A stretch of DNA of 38,971 nucleotides, from positions 1 to 38,971 of the forward strand of contig CADAKY010000015.1 in the NCBI GenBank assembly GCA_902788575.1, given 5' to 3'. Position 1 is the first letter of the stretch. Each line of letters opens with the position of its first letter. The position numbers and the translations under genes are program-made. The DNA comes from an uncultured bacterium. GTDB taxonomy: Bacteria > Cyanobacteriota > Vampirovibrionia > Gastranaerophilales > Gastranaerophilaceae. Below the pieces are notes generated by a model, which had not been told where the DNA came from, did no database searches, and saw only the letters and a list, made by a program, of their open reading frames with translations. Below, piece by piece: positions 7,820 to 17,955 of the stretch.

Positions 7820-9664
7820 ATGTGCGGAATTGTCGGATATATAGGAAGTAACACAGCAGCGGATATTTTGCTTGAAGGATTAACAAACCTTGAATACAGA
7901 GGATATGATTCTTCCGGCATTGCGCTGAATATTGACGGAAAAGTTCAATTATTTAAGGCGCAAGGTAAACTGCAAAACCTAAAAAACATTGTCCAAAATA
8001 ATTATGCTGAAATTTCAAAATCAAAAATCGGCATCGGACACATACGCTGGGCAACACACGGAGTACCTTCTATTGAAAACGCACACCCGCACACATGCAA
8101 TTGCGGCCGCTTAGCGGTTGTACATAACGGCATTATAGAAAACTTTAAAGAATTAAAGGTGAAACTGGAAGCTCAGGGTTGTACATTCCGTTCACAAACC
8201 GACACCGAAACCATAGCGCACCTTGTTGCGTCAAAGTTTGCACAAACAAAAGATTTAACAGAAGCCGTAAGACTTGCGACAAAAGAAATTGAAGGAGCAT
8301 ATGCAATTGCAGTTATTCATCAGGATGTTGAAGGCACAATAGTTGCGACAAGAAGAAATGCACCGCTAGTTATAGGTTTTGGAGAAGGAGAGAACTTCGT
8401 TGGTTCTGATATTCCGGCACTGATTCAATATACAAAAAAAGCAATGTACCTTGATGATAACCAAATTGTAACCATGACTGCAGACAGTGTTAAAGTTATT
8501 GACAGCGACAATAATCCTGTTGCATTAAAAATCGAAAACCTTCCTTGGGAGCCGGTTGCACTCAGCAAAATGGGTTATAAGCACTTTATGCTTAAAGAAA
8601 TCCATGAGCAGCCGGATATCGTAAGAAACGTACTTACAGGAAAACTCAGCACCAGTGATGAGCCGGTAATTTTGAAGGAAGTCACTCTGGACAGAGAAAA
8701 ACTGAAAGATTTGAGCAGAATACAAATTGTTGCATGCGGAACATCTTTGCATGCCGCAATGATTGGTAAATATATTATAGAAGATTTTTGCGGAGTTCCG
8801 GTCGATGTTGAACCATCAAGCGAATATATTTACAGAAAAACCATTACGGATGAAAATACTCTTGTAATAGGTGTTTCGCAATCAGGAGAAACCGCTGATA
8901 CAATTACGGCTGTTAGACAGGCAAAGAAAAAAGGCTCACATATTTTAATAGTAACTAACAGACCGGATTCAACAATGGCACGCGAAGCAGATAGTTTAGT
9001 TCCTGTTAATGCCGGAATTGAAGTTTCTGTTGCCGCAACAAAATCTTATATGGCACAAGTAATCTCATTCTATCTGCTTGCAATTTATATGGCAGAAGTT
9101 AAGAATTCTATGCCAAAAGAAGAATTAACAGATTTGAAACATGAACTTGTTATTCTTCCTCAAAAAATTGAAAAAATACTTACAAATAAAGATGAAATCC
9201 AAAAATGCGCGAGAAAATTCTCAAGCTTCAAAGATTTTATATTTGTAGCAAGAGGTATTAACTTCCCGACAGCATTAGAAGGCGCATTAAAGCTAAAAGA
9301 AATCAGCTACATTAACGCTACCGGATATTCAGCAGGTGAGCTTAAACATGGACCAATTGCCATGCTTGATGATTCAATGCCGGTTTTGGCAGTTTTGATG
9401 AAAGGTAAAGTCTACGACAAAATTTTATCAAATGCAGAAGAAGCAAAAGCAAGAAATGCAAGAATGATTGCACTCACAGATTCTGAAGACGAAAAACTGG
9501 AAGAATTGTTTGAAAACATAATAAGGATTCCTGAAATTTCTGAAATTTTGTCACCCGCTCTTGCGATTGTTCCTTTACAACTGCTGGCATATTATATTGC
9601 GGAATTTTTGGGCAAAGATGTAGACCAGCCGAGAAACCTCGCAAAATCCGTTACGGTTGAATAG
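7820..9664 (+). CDS. glmS: GlmS, glucosamine-6-phosphate synthase
   Basis: This enzyme makes glucosamine-6-phosphate from fructose-6-phosphate and glutamine, the entry to peptidoglycan and lipid A precursors. The start must be the ATG at 7820, because the catalytic cysteine has to be residue 2 (MCGIVGYIG). An earlier in-frame ATG at 7781 would bury it. A GAGAGG ribosome binding site precedes the chosen start. The 614-residue protein has the class II glutaminase domain (about 1-220; HIRWATHG, HNGIIEN, then TDTETIAHL), two SIS sugar isomerase domains (CGTSLHA and SQSGETADT; later ATGYSAGELKHGP) and the conserved C-terminal DQPRNLAKSVTVE. Confidence 0.98.
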   Translation: MCGIVGYIGSNTAADILLEGLTNLEYRGYDSSGIALNIDGKVQLFKAQGKLQNLKNIVQNNYAEISKSKIGIGHIRWATHGVPSIENAHPHTCNCGRLAVVHNGIIENFKELKVKLEAQGCTFRSQTDTETIAHLVASKFAQTKDLTEAVRLATKEIEGAYAIAVIHQDVEGTIVATRRNAPLVIGFGEGENFVGSDIPALIQYTKKAMYLDDNQIVTMTADSVKVIDSDNNPVALKIENLPWEPVALSKMGYKHFMLKEIHEQPDIVRNVLTGKLSTSDEPVILKEVTLDREKLKDLSRIQIVACGTSLHAAMIGKYIIEDFCGVPVDVEPSSEYIYRKTITDENTLVIGVSQSGETADTITAVRQAKKKGSHILIVTNRPDSTMAREADSLVPVNAGIEVSVAATKSYMAQVISFYLLAIYMAEVKNSMPKEELTDLKHELVILPQKIEKILTNKDEIQKCARKFSSFKDFIFVARGINFPTALEGALKLKEISYINATGYSAGELKHGPIAMLDDSMPVLAVLMKGKVYDKILSNAEEAKARNARMIALTDSEDEKLEELFENIIRIPEISEILSPALAIVPLQLLAYYIAEFLGKDVDQPRNLAKSVTVE

Positions 9665-9700
9665 TTTTGTAACAATTTCTTAATATTATTTCTATAATCA

Positions 9701-9739
9701 GGCAATTTTACTACAACAAAAAAACTTTATATATATATG
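9701..9739 (+). promoter_or_regulatory. Shared element GGCAATTTT-N14-ACTTTATATATATA, copy 3
   Basis: GGCAATTTT (9701-9709) and ACTTTATATATATATG (9724-9739) repeat the arrangement at 6664-6702. The second block begins 41 bases before the ATG at 9765. Confidence 0.6.
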
Positions 9740-9764
9740 TGTAGTAAAAAATAGTGAGGTTTGT

Positions 9765-10181
9765 ATGACATCAATAGCAGCAATCAATCCTGTCAATTTT
9801 CAAAACGTAAATTTTCGCGCTAATGAAAATCAACAGACAACGAAAAATTCTCAGGACTATCAAGTCCTTACCTATGAAACAGAAGGTTCAACCGGCAAAA
9901 AATGGGGCGTCGGTACAGCATCATTTTTTATCCCCGGTCTAGGACAAGCAATTAACGGTCAGTGGGGAAAAGGTATAGGATTCTTCTTAGGAGAAGTTGT
10001 AACTGAAATATTAGCAAGTTTTGCCCTTGCAAAACCAGCAATTGGTATAACCGGTGTAGTACTCAATCTGGGTAACAGAATCTGGAGCGTTACCGATGCC
10101 GTAAAGAATGCTAAATCAGAAGTTCAACAAATTGTTCCCAAAAATCAAACAGAAGAAAATAAATTTTCTGCAACAGCTTAA
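9765..10181 (+). CDS. Small membrane protein with 'PGLGQ..NGQWGKG' motif
   Basis: The 138-residue protein has a polar N-terminus carrying NFQNVNFRAN, then a hydrophobic core (about 48-112). That core contains SFFIPGLGQAINGQWGKGIG, a motif style seen in TM2-like and related two-helix membrane proteins (P-G-x-G-Q ... N/Y-G ... K-G). The tail is polar. Its function is unknown. It has the shared AT-rich promoter element and a strong terminator, so it is a single-gene unit. Confidence 0.75.
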   Translation: MTSIAAINPVNFQNVNFRANENQQTTKNSQDYQVLTYETEGSTGKKWGVGTASFFIPGLGQAINGQWGKGIGFFLGEVVTEILASFALAKPAIGITGVVLNLGNRIWSVTDAVKNAKSEVQQIVPKNQTEENKFSATA

Positions 10182-10202
10182 AAAAACTTTTAAAATATAA
10201 TT

Positions 10203-10243
10203 ATACGGTTTTGCTTAATAATATTAAGCAAAACCGTATTTTT
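10203..10243 (+). terminator. Strong intrinsic terminator
   Basis: A perfect 17-bp stem (10203-10219 with 10223-10239) and a 3-base loop are followed by a short T-run. It ends the small membrane protein gene and separates it from the ahcY unit. Confidence 0.9.
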
Positions 10244-10265
10244 AATATTTCTTTTGTGGTAATGT

Positions 10266-10436
10266 ATGTTTATGAAAGCAATCTCTGAACTAATAAGAAT
10301 CCCAAATAACGGAAATCTTACAACAGAACATATTGAAAAAGAATTAACAAAACTAAACATTTCACCGTTAAGATGGGCAATAATTAGTGTTAGTGATACA
10401 ATTATCGTATTAAATGTTGCAAAATTAGAAAAGTAG
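10266..10436 (+). CDS. Small 54-56-residue protein upstream of ahcY
   Basis: The frame from ATG 10266 (or ATG 10272) to TAG 10434-10436 encodes MFMKAISELIRIPNN and so on, ending LNVAKLEK. It looks like real protein, with an amphipathic helix, a Trp, and hydrophobic strands WAIISV and TIIVLNV. It fills the gap between the terminator and ahcY and ends 12 bases before the ahcY ATG, so the two are probably cotranscribed. The ribosome binding site is weak. No family is recognised. Confidence 0.55.
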   Translation: MFMKAISELIRIPNNGNLTTEHIEKELTKLNISPLRWAIISVSDTIIVLNVAKLEK

Positions 10437-11714
<1,278 letters not shown>

Positions 11715-11765
11715 AAATTTATAACCGGTTTTTCAATAACCAAAATAATTAAGAGGAGCATTTTA

Positions 11766-12419
11766 ATGTCAGAAGAACATAATCATGATCTCAGAAAGGC
11801 AAGTTTCTATAATATCTGGAGAAGAATTTTTCTTTTTCTTGTAACTCATATATTTTACATGATTAGATTCAAGCTCGTATATAGACTTGAAGTCAGAGGC
11901 AAAGAAAACATTCCGAAGAATAACGAATATATTATCGCAGCAAACCACCTTTCAACGCTTGACCCACCGCTTGTCTGCGGAATTATGAACAGAGGCGTTG
12001 CTTATATGGCAAAAAAAGAACTTTTTGATAATCTATTTTTACGCTGGTGGCTAAACTGGTTAGGAGCTTTCGCTGTCGATAGAGAAAAAGTAAGCGTATC
12101 AACGCTAAAAACAGTAAAAACAATAAAAAGTACCGGCTGGGTACTGGGAATTTTTCCGCAGGGAACGAGACAACTTGACGGAGAAATTAAAAATGTTGCA
12201 AAAGGTTTTGCTGCAATAGCTAAAAGTACAAAATGCGGAATTCTTCCTGTCGGCATAACCGGAACAGAAGAAACTAAAATAATTCCTTTCACAGGGAAAA
12301 TTGTTGTGAATATTGGAGAGGTTATACCTTATTCCAATAATATTGACGAAATGGTTAATGCTTGGGGTAAATCAATTGAAAATTTAACAGGGTACAAATA
12401 TATACCTGAAAGTGTTTAA
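11766..12419 (+). CDS. PlsC-family 1-acylglycerol-3-phosphate acyltransferase (1)
   Basis: The 217-residue membrane-associated acyltransferase has an N-terminal hydrophobic segment (about 19-35). It carries the catalytic H-x4-D motif in AANHLSTLDPP (near 59-69) and a glycerol-phosphate-binding block FPQGTR, with Gln in place of the usual Glu. These fit the second acylation step of phospholipid synthesis, making phosphatidate. A paralogue follows 17 bases downstream, so the two genes are likely one duplication and may differ in acyl or acceptor preference. Confidence 0.9.
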   Translation: MSEEHNHDLRKASFYNIWRRIFLFLVTHIFYMIRFKLVYRLEVRGKENIPKNNEYIIAANHLSTLDPPLVCGIMNRGVAYMAKKELFDNLFLRWWLNWLGAFAVDREKVSVSTLKTVKTIKSTGWVLGIFPQGTRQLDGEIKNVAKGFAAIAKSTKCGILPVGITGTEETKIIPFTGKIVVNIGEVIPYSNNIDEMVNAWGKSIENLTGYKYIPESV

Positions 12420-12436
12420 TATTATAGGAAAAACTA

Positions 12437-13102
12437 ATGGCAGAAAAAAATTACAACAGACGAACTGAAAAAGATTACGGCTTTTGGAGAACATTTTTTT
12501 ACAAAACATTTGTAACTTTTGTCGTTTTTAATGTTTCTAAATTCATGTACAATATTAAAATTGAAGGGAAAGAAAATGTTCCCAAAACCAGCAGATTGAT
12601 ATTGGCTGGAAACCACGTGTCGTATCTTGATCCGCCAATGATTTCTCTTGCGACAGGGAAAAAAGTCGCGTACATGGCAAAACAGGAACTCTTTACAGAC
12701 AAGAACAAGTTGCTAAAATTTCTTGTACACACCCTCGGAGCTTTTGCCGTTAATAGAGAAAAACCTGAACTCGCAACTTTTAAAACAGTAAAAGCAATTT
12801 TTAATACACCATGGTCTCTCGGAATTTTTCCGCAGGGCAGAATTATTAAAGAACCTGTAATTTCCGACATTCACAAAGGATTTGTACTGTTTGCAAAGAA
12901 ATTCAAAGCTGACATTTTACCGGTTGCTGTTTGCGGATTTGACGGATATGCAAAAAAACTTTTTGAAAAAAATATGACTATAAAAATCGGGAAACCTATA
13001 TCATACACTCTTCCTGAAGATGAAATCGTTCGTGAGTGGGCAAGACAAATTTGCGAATACACAGGTTTTGAAAACAAACTGGAAGAAAATATACAAGTTT
13101 AG
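12437..13102 (+). CDS. PlsC-family acyltransferase (2), tandem paralogue
   Basis: This 221-residue paralogue of the preceding gene has an H-x4-D motif in AGNHVSYLDPP and conserved AYMAKQELF and GAFAVNREK blocks shared with its neighbour. The usual FPEGTR has become FPQGRI, which removes the Thr and shifts the Arg. The substrate-binding pocket may therefore differ, and lysophospholipid or another acyl acceptor is possible. The stop overlaps the stop of the convergent pflA gene by four bases, and there is no room for a terminator. Confidence 0.88.
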   Translation: MAEKNYNRRTEKDYGFWRTFFYKTFVTFVVFNVSKFMYNIKIEGKENVPKTSRLILAGNHVSYLDPPMISLATGKKVAYMAKQELFTDKNKLLKFLVHTLGAFAVNREKPELATFKTVKAIFNTPWSLGIFPQGRIIKEPVISDIHKGFVLFAKKFKADILPVAVCGFDGYAKKLFEKNMTIKIGKPISYTLPEDEIVREWARQICEYTGFENKLEENIQV

Positions 13103-13845
13103 CACTGTCTAACTTTTTTTATTCCTTCAAGTATAATATTTCTGGCAGAAATTGCTTCCTCTTTGCTTAATGCCGGAGTCCCTTTTAACGGGTAATCAAT
13201 TCCCAGATTTTCATATTTTGGTACAGCCATATTATGATACGGTAAAACATCCAGCGCTTTTACCGTTTTGAGCGTACCAATAAACTCACCAAGCTTAATT
13301 AAAAATTCTTTTTTATCATTTAAATTCGGAACAACAACATGACGAATCCACATAATTTTACCTTTTTGTGAAAGATATTGTGCAAAAGCCAAAATATTTT
13401 TATTGGAATGCTTTGTCAGTTTAACATGTTCTTCATTATCTATATGTTTAATATCTAATAAAACTAAGTCCGTATATTGCAGAAGTTCATCAATTTTTTT
13501 TGTATCATCAGGATTAAATAAAATTCCTGATGTATCAAGTGCTGTGTGAATATTCTTTTCTTTTGCCTGTCTGAACAACTCTGTCACAAAATCAATTTGA
13601 ACTAAAGGTTCACCGCCCGTAACGGTTATTCCGCCCTTACAAAATTCTTTTACACCATCGTATTGAACCAATATGTCTTTTGCGGACAGTTTTTGAGATT
13701 TATCATTTATATTCCATGTATCCGGATTATGACAATAAAGACATCGCATAGGGCAGCCCTGCATAAAGACTACGAATCTAACCCCCGGACCGTCTACAGT
13801 TCCGCAAGTTTCTATTGAATGTATATTACCAAATATTTCAGACAT
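13099..13845 (-). CDS. pflA: Pyruvate formate-lyase activating enzyme (radical SAM)
   Basis: This radical-SAM enzyme installs the glycyl radical on pyruvate formate-lyase. The 4Fe-4S motif C-x3-C-x2-C is in QGCPMRCLYCHNP, followed by GGITVTGGEP and the DTSG segment. ATG 13845 gives MSEIFGNIHSIETCGTVDGPG and 248 residues, close to the family size. A GTG at 13881 would add twelve residues that overlap a hairpin, so it is rejected. The gene is third in the operon after the split PFL genes. Its substrate glycine here lies on the small 129-residue protein, not on the large subunit. Confidence 0.96.
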   Translation of the reverse strand: MSEIFGNIHSIETCGTVDGPGVRFVVFMQGCPMRCLYCHNPDTWNINDKSQKLSAKDILVQYDGVKEFCKGGITVTGGEPLVQIDFVTELFRQAKEKNIHTALDTSGILFNPDDTKKIDELLQYTDLVLLDIKHIDNEEHVKLTKHSNKNILAFAQYLSQKGKIMWIRHVVVPNLNDKKEFLIKLGEFIGTLKTVKALDVLPYHNMAVPKYENLGIDYPLKGTPALSKEEAISARNIILEGIKKVRQC

Positions 13846-13861
13846 TTTTTTAATAATATAT

Positions 13862-13885
13862 AAGGGCACGTTTGCACGCACCCTT
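13862..13885 (-). terminator. Intergenic hairpin before pflA
   Basis: On the minus strand, AAGGGTGCGT and ACGTGCCCTT form a 10-bp stem with two G-U pairs and a GCAA (GNRA) tetraloop. A weak U-rich stretch follows. It may attenuate transcription into pflA or stabilise the upstream mRNA, giving less activase than enzyme. Confidence 0.6.
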
Positions 13886-13905
13886 AATTTTAATTTTCAA
13901 TTTAT

Positions 13906-14295
13906 TTACACTTTTTCATGAACAATATTTTTTGTATTAGCAGCAGATTTTCTGAAATCAGACGGCATAGACATAGAGCCCATACTTGTTCTTGGAGAAA
14001 TTGATGGCTGCATGCCAATATTCTCAGCATTTTCATAACTGCTAACCTGTTTTGAAGCGCCTAAGGATGAATGGAAAGTTCTTGAAATTACATCATCCTG
14101 CTGTTCTTTTGTAAGTTTTATAAAGTTTACCGCATATCCTGAAACTCTTACTGTAAGTTGTGGATATTTTTCAGGATGAGCCTGCGCATCAATGAGTGTT
14201 TCACGATTTAATACATTGACATTCAAGTGATGTCCGCCTTTTTCAACATAACCGTCAAGTAAATTTATAAGGTTTTCTTCTTGTTGTGTTGTCAT
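13906..14295 (-). CDS. Glycyl-radical subunit of split pyruvate formate-lyase (GrcA-like)
   Basis: Residues 8-76 match the C-terminal glycyl-radical domain of pyruvate formate-lyase: [59 protein letters not shown]. The radical glycine is G53. In known PFL proteins this domain is fused to the large chain, and in E. coli GrcA (YfiD) it is a spare part. Here the large chain ends before it, so this protein should be essential for activity. A GGGAG site seven bases before ATG 14295 shows independent translation. A Ser/Met/Lys-rich tail (about 77-129) is added and is not part of the family. The gene lies between pflB and pflA. Confidence 0.93.
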   Translation of the reverse strand: MTTQQEENLINLLDGYVEKGGHHLNVNVLNRETLIDAQAHPEKYPQLTVRVSGYAVNFIKLTKEQQDDVISRTFHSSLGASKQVSSYENAENIGMQPSISPRTSMGSMSMPSDFRKSAANTKNIVHEKV

Positions 14296-14322
14296 AATCT
14301 TTCTCCCAAATTTAATTTATAA

Positions 14323-16392
14323 TTATTTTAATTGTCCTTCACAGCATCCGCAATCTAATTGAATATCCAAATCACCCATAAATACTTCATCTTTACCTAA
14401 AGCATTCGGTATTATTGAAAATGTATTTGAAATACCGTCTTGAGCATCCTTGAACGGAAGCTTAGCAACTGATGCAAGAGAAGCAACAGCACCATTAGTA
14501 TCACGTCCATGCATAGGATTTGCACCGGGGGCAAGCGGAACTCCTTCTTTTCTTCCGTCAGGAGTATTGCCCGTTTTCTTACCGTAAACAACGTTTGATG
14601 TAATAGTAAGAATTGACATAGTTGGAATAGAATTTCTGTATGTCTGATGTGTTCTTATCATATTCATAAATTTATGAACCAAATCAACTGCAATAGAATC
14701 AACTCTGTCATCATTATTGCCATATTTCGGATAATCACCTTCTACTTCATAATCTACAACAATGCCATTTTCGTCACGAATAGTTTTAACTTTTGCGTAC
14801 TTAATTGCAGAAAGTGAATCCGCTACAACAGAAAGACCTGCAATACCGGTTGCAAAATATCTTTTAACATTTTTGTCATGCAGTGCCATTTGAGCACGCT
14901 CATAGCAATATTTATCGTGCATATAATGAATTACATTTAAAGTATTGACGTATAAACCTGCGAGCCATTCCATCATGCTTTCATAGCGTTCCATAACTTC
15001 ATCATAGTCTAAGTATTCAGACGTTATAGGTCTGTATTTTGGTCCTACTTGTTCCTTTAATCTTTCATCAATACCGCCATTTATTGCGTAAAGCAAGCAT
15101 TTTGCAAGGTTTGCACGTGCGCCGAAAAATTGCATTTCTTTACCGACTACCATTGATGATACACAGCATGCAATTGCATAATCATCACCGTGTGTCACTC
15201 TCATCAGATCGTCATTTTCATACTGAATTGATGATGTTGTAATAGAAATGTGTGCCGCATATTCTTTAAAATTATGAGGCAAATTCTTTGACCACAAAAC
15301 AGTTAAATTCGGTTCCGGTGCAGTACCCAAGTTTTCAAGAGTATGCAGATACCTGAAAGAATTCTTTGTAACGAGCGTTCTGCCATCAACTCCCATACCG
15401 CCAATAGATTCTGTTACCCAAGTGGGGTCGCCTGAAAACAGAGAATTATATTCCGGTGTTCTTGCAAATTTAACCAACCTGAGCTTCATAATAAAGTGGT
15501 CAACAAGTTCCTGCGCTTCAGATTCAGTTATCACACCATTTTGCAGATCTCTTTCAATGAATATATCTAAAAACGTTGAAGTTCTACCAATACTCATTGC
15601 GGCACCGTTTTGTTCTTTTACTGCTGCCAAATAGCCAAAATATAACCATTGAACAGCTTCCTGAGCATTTTGAGCGGGTTTTGTTATATCAAACCCATAG
15701 ATTCTGCCAAGTTCAGCCATTTCCCAGAGAGCATTAATTTGTTCCGCAATTTCTTCCTTTAACTGTATTTTTTCCGGAGTCATTTCGCCATTTATAGAAT
15801 TGAGTTGATCAAATTTGTCATATACAAGCCTGTCAATTCCATAAAGAGCAATTCTTCTGTAATCACCGATGATTCTTCCTCTTCCGTATGCATCAGGAAG
15901 CCCTGTAAGAATTGCTGCGTGGCGAGCTTTTCTCATCTCAGGAGTATAAACATCAAACACACCCTGATTGTGAGTTTTTCTGTATTTAGTAAAAATCTTT
16001 GATATCTCGGGATCAACTTCATATCCGTAAGATTTACAAGCAGTTTCAGCCATTCTTATACCGCCAAATGGCTGTAACGAGCGTTTAAGCGGTTTATCAG
16101 TCTGAAGCCCTACAATCTTTTCTAAGGGTTTATCTATATAACCGGCGCCGTGCGATGTAATTGTAGACACAATTTTTGTATCCATATCCAGTACACCGCC
16201 TTTTTCACGTTCTTTTTTAAATAAATCGCAACATTCCTGCCAAAGTTTTGTTGTTGCTTTTGTAGGACCTTCCAAAAAACTTGAGTCACCTTCGTATGGC
16301 GTATAATTTCGTTGTATAAAATCTCTTACATTAATTTCTGTCTGCCATTTCCCGCCGACAAAATCTGTTTTCGGCTTTTCCAATACCGCCAT
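14323..16392 (-). CDS. pflB: Pyruvate formate-lyase large subunit lacking the glycyl-radical domain
   Basis: Pyruvate formate-lyase converts pyruvate and CoA to acetyl-CoA and formate. The 689 residues match PFL along their length, including [20 protein letters not shown] and the catalytic cysteine pair C409-C410 in [12 protein letters not shown]. The protein stops after [13 protein letters not shown] with a new Cys-rich end ([10 protein letters not shown]), exactly where the glycyl-radical domain should begin. That domain is the next gene, 27 bases downstream in the same frame but behind two in-frame TAA codons and its own ribosome binding site. AAGGAG precedes the ATG. Four TGTACA sites lie upstream. 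Confidence 0.96.
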   Translation of the reverse strand: MAVLEKPKTDFVGGKWQTEINVRDFIQRNYTPYEGDSSFLEGPTKATTKLWQECCDLFKKEREKGGVLDMDTKIVSTITSHGAGYIDKPLEKIVGLQTDKPLKRSLQPFGGIRMAETACKSYGYEVDPEISKIFTKYRKTHNQGVFDVYTPEMRKARHAAILTGLPDAYGRGRIIGDYRRIALYGIDRLVYDKFDQLNSINGEMTPEKIQLKEEIAEQINALWEMAELGRIYGFDITKPAQNAQEAVQWLYFGYLAAVKEQNGAAMSIGRTSTFLDIFIERDLQNGVITESEAQELVDHFIMKLRLVKFARTPEYNSLFSGDPTWVTESIGGMGVDGRTLVTKNSFRYLHTLENLGTAPEPNLTVLWSKNLPHNFKEYAAHISITTSSIQYENDDLMRVTHGDDYAIACCVSSMVVGKEMQFFGARANLAKCLLYAINGGIDERLKEQVGPKYRPITSEYLDYDEVMERYESMMEWLAGLYVNTLNVIHYMHDKYCYERAQMALHDKNVKRYFATGIAGLSVVADSLSAIKYAKVKTIRDENGIVVDYEVEGDYPKYGNNDDRVDSIAVDLVHKFMNMIRTHQTYRNSIPTMSILTITSNVVYGKKTGNTPDGRKEGVPLAPGANPMHGRDTNGAVASLASVAKLPFKDAQDGISNTFSIIPNALGKDEVFMGDLDIQLDCGCCEGQLK

Positions 16393-16422
16393 GATATCTC
16401 CTTATTCCCTAATCTGATAATA

Positions 16423-16501
16423 TGTACAAGATGTTTAAATATTGTACAACAGAAAACATGCTTTGTACAGAAATGTAATGATTTGTTTACAAAAATGTAC
16501 A
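16423..16501 (-). promoter_or_regulatory. Four helically phased TGTACA palindromes upstream of pflB
   Basis: TGTACA starts at 16423, 16443, 16464 and 16496. The spacings of 20, 21 and 32 bases are close to two, two and three helical turns, which puts all sites on one face of the DNA. Most copies extend to TTGTACA or TGTACAA. They cover the likely pflB promoter region, a pattern expected of a cooperative regulator. The factor is unknown. Confidence 0.6.
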
Positions 16502-16646
16502 AATTCAAATATATTGATTTAAAAATTGTAACAATTTGTAACTATTCTTAAAATTAGCGTTACAAGATTATGAAAATGTGGAATATCAATATTATAAGAG
16601 CTGCAAAAGGAATTAAAAAAATTTAGCCGAACAAAGGATATGTGTT

Positions 16647-17474
16647 ATGTTGTCACTAAATACCAATATGACAAGCTTAATCGTACAGAAGAATCTTGCT
16701 AAAGCCACTCGCGGGCTTAATACTGCGATTGAACAATTGACAACAGGGTATAAACTCAATCACGCAAAAGATAACCCTGCTAATTATGCATTAATGAAAC
16801 AGTATGAAACAAAACTTAATGCTTGGAATGTTGCGCAAGATAACATATCAATAGGAAACAATCTGCTTGAAATGGCATCAGATTCGGCAGCGCTGATTGA
16901 AAACCACGTTATAAGAATTCGTGATTTATGTATGCAGGCATCTAACGGCACATACGGAGAAAATTCAATCAATGCAATAAAAGCAGAGATACAAGGCAGA
17001 CTGGATGAAATTGAAAGAATTAGAGGTTCAACAGAATTCAACGGTATCAAATTATTTGGAAATACTGATGAAGAAGGAAATACCCAAGTTCAAAATATAA
17101 ACATCCAAGTCGGAATTGATTCTTCACAGAGTTCAAGAATTACACTGGATACCGGCTTAAATCTTCAAATTCTTAAAGAGTTTGAAGATATTGATATCAC
17201 CAATGCATCAACACTGGATAAACTCGATAATATATTATCTCAATTATCGTCCTATCAGGTTAAAATAGGTGCATCCCAAAATCGGCTTGAATATGCACTT
17301 GATTTTGCAGAGGTTAATGTAAACAACCTTACCTCGTCACTTTCAACAATCAGAGACGCAGATATAGCAAAAGTTTCTTCCGATTTTATAAGATACCAAA
17401 TTTTACAGCAGGCTTGCGCAACTCTTTTAGCAACTGCAAACCAAATGCCTGCTCTCGCTCTTCAACTCATATAA
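16647..17474 (+). CDS. fliC: Flagellin, minimal D0-D1 form
   Basis: The 275-residue protein has the flagellin N-terminal helix region (LNTNMTSLIVQKNL, QLTTGYKLNHAKDNPANYAL) and the C-terminal region (LEYALDFAEVNVNNLTSSLS, IRDADIAKVSSDFIRYQIL, ending QMPALALQLI). The middle variable domains D2/D3 are almost absent, so the filament should be built from the core helices and a short beta part. NxxS and LSSG-type positions are altered (TTGYKL, DNPANYA). AAAGGA lies eight bases before ATG 16647. The gene is alone, with a terminator after it and the divergent pfl operon before it. Confidence 0.93.
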   Translation: MLSLNTNMTSLIVQKNLAKATRGLNTAIEQLTTGYKLNHAKDNPANYALMKQYETKLNAWNVAQDNISIGNNLLEMASDSAALIENHVIRIRDLCMQASNGTYGENSINAIKAEIQGRLDEIERIRGSTEFNGIKLFGNTDEEGNTQVQNINIQVGIDSSQSSRITLDTGLNLQILKEFEDIDITNASTLDKLDNILSQLSSYQVKIGASQNRLEYALDFAEVNVNNLTSSLSTIRDADIAKVSSDFIRYQILQQACATLLATANQMPALALQLI

Positions 17475-17510
17475 AAAAGGTTCTGCATAAATTAATACAG
17501 AACCTTTTTT
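17473..17510. terminator. Bidirectional terminator between flagellin and rpsP
   Basis: AAAAAAGGTTCTG (17473-17485) pairs with CAGAACCTTTTTT (17498-17510) around a 12-base AT loop. The A-run and T-run arms serve both convergent genes. Confidence 0.9.
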
Positions 17511-17529
17511 GTTTGTATATTTTTTAGAA

Positions 17530-17925
17530 CTAAACTGTTTCAGCGGGAGCTTCGTCTGCCGGAGTTTCTTCTGCAGATGCTTCTTCTGCTTTAGCAGCTT
17601 CTGCTGCCTTTTTAGCTTCTTCTTCGGCAGCCTTTTTAGCTTGTGCTTTCTTAGAAAGTTTAACAGTTTCTGACTTTTTGTAGTTCAAACTTCCGTCATC
17701 ATTGCAATTTGTAATCAAATACTTAACCGTATCGGTAGGTTGTGCACCTTTTGAAACCCAAGCTAAAGCAGATTCTTTATTAAGCTTCATTTCTTTAGTC
17801 TTAGGATTGTAGTAACCTAATTCTTCAATAGGTTTACCTTCACGTTTTGTAGTTGAATTGATAACAATAACTCTGTATGTAGGAGCTTTTTTAGCACCAA
17901 GTCTTTTCAATCTGATTTTTAACAT
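17530..17925 (-). CDS. rpsP: Ribosomal protein S16 with long charged tail
   Basis: The first 80 or so residues are canonical bS16 ([53 protein letters not shown]), a small-subunit assembly protein. The remaining 45 or so residues form a Lys/Ala/Glu-rich, then acidic Pro/Ala/Glu tail, making the protein 131 residues against about 80-90 in most bacteria. The gene is not beside rimM, trmD or rplS here. A GC-rich structured leader precedes it. Confidence 0.97.
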   Translation of the reverse strand: MLKIRLKRLGAKKAPTYRVIVINSTTKREGKPIEELGYYNPKTKEMKLNKESALAWVSKGAQPTDTVKYLITNCNDDGSLNYKKSETVKLSKKAQAKKAAEEEAKKAAEAAKAEEASAEETPADEAPAETV

Positions 17926-17955
17926 TTCTTTTTCCTTCTTTTATATTCGACTTTT

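Noticed and set aside
14296..14325. A frameshift or sequencing error as the cause of the split PFL
   Set aside because: Both parts are in the same frame, two TAA codons separate them, a good ribosome binding site precedes the second, and the first part has a new C-terminus.
14323..14325. Stop-codon readthrough or selenocysteine at the end of the PFL large chain
   Set aside because: The stop is TAA, not TGA, and a second in-frame TAA follows within six bases.
16605..16633. A FliA (sigma-28) promoter for the flagellin gene, from GCCGAACA
   Set aside because: The -35 is absent and the implied start site would leave only a few bases before the ATG, overlapping the ribosome binding site.
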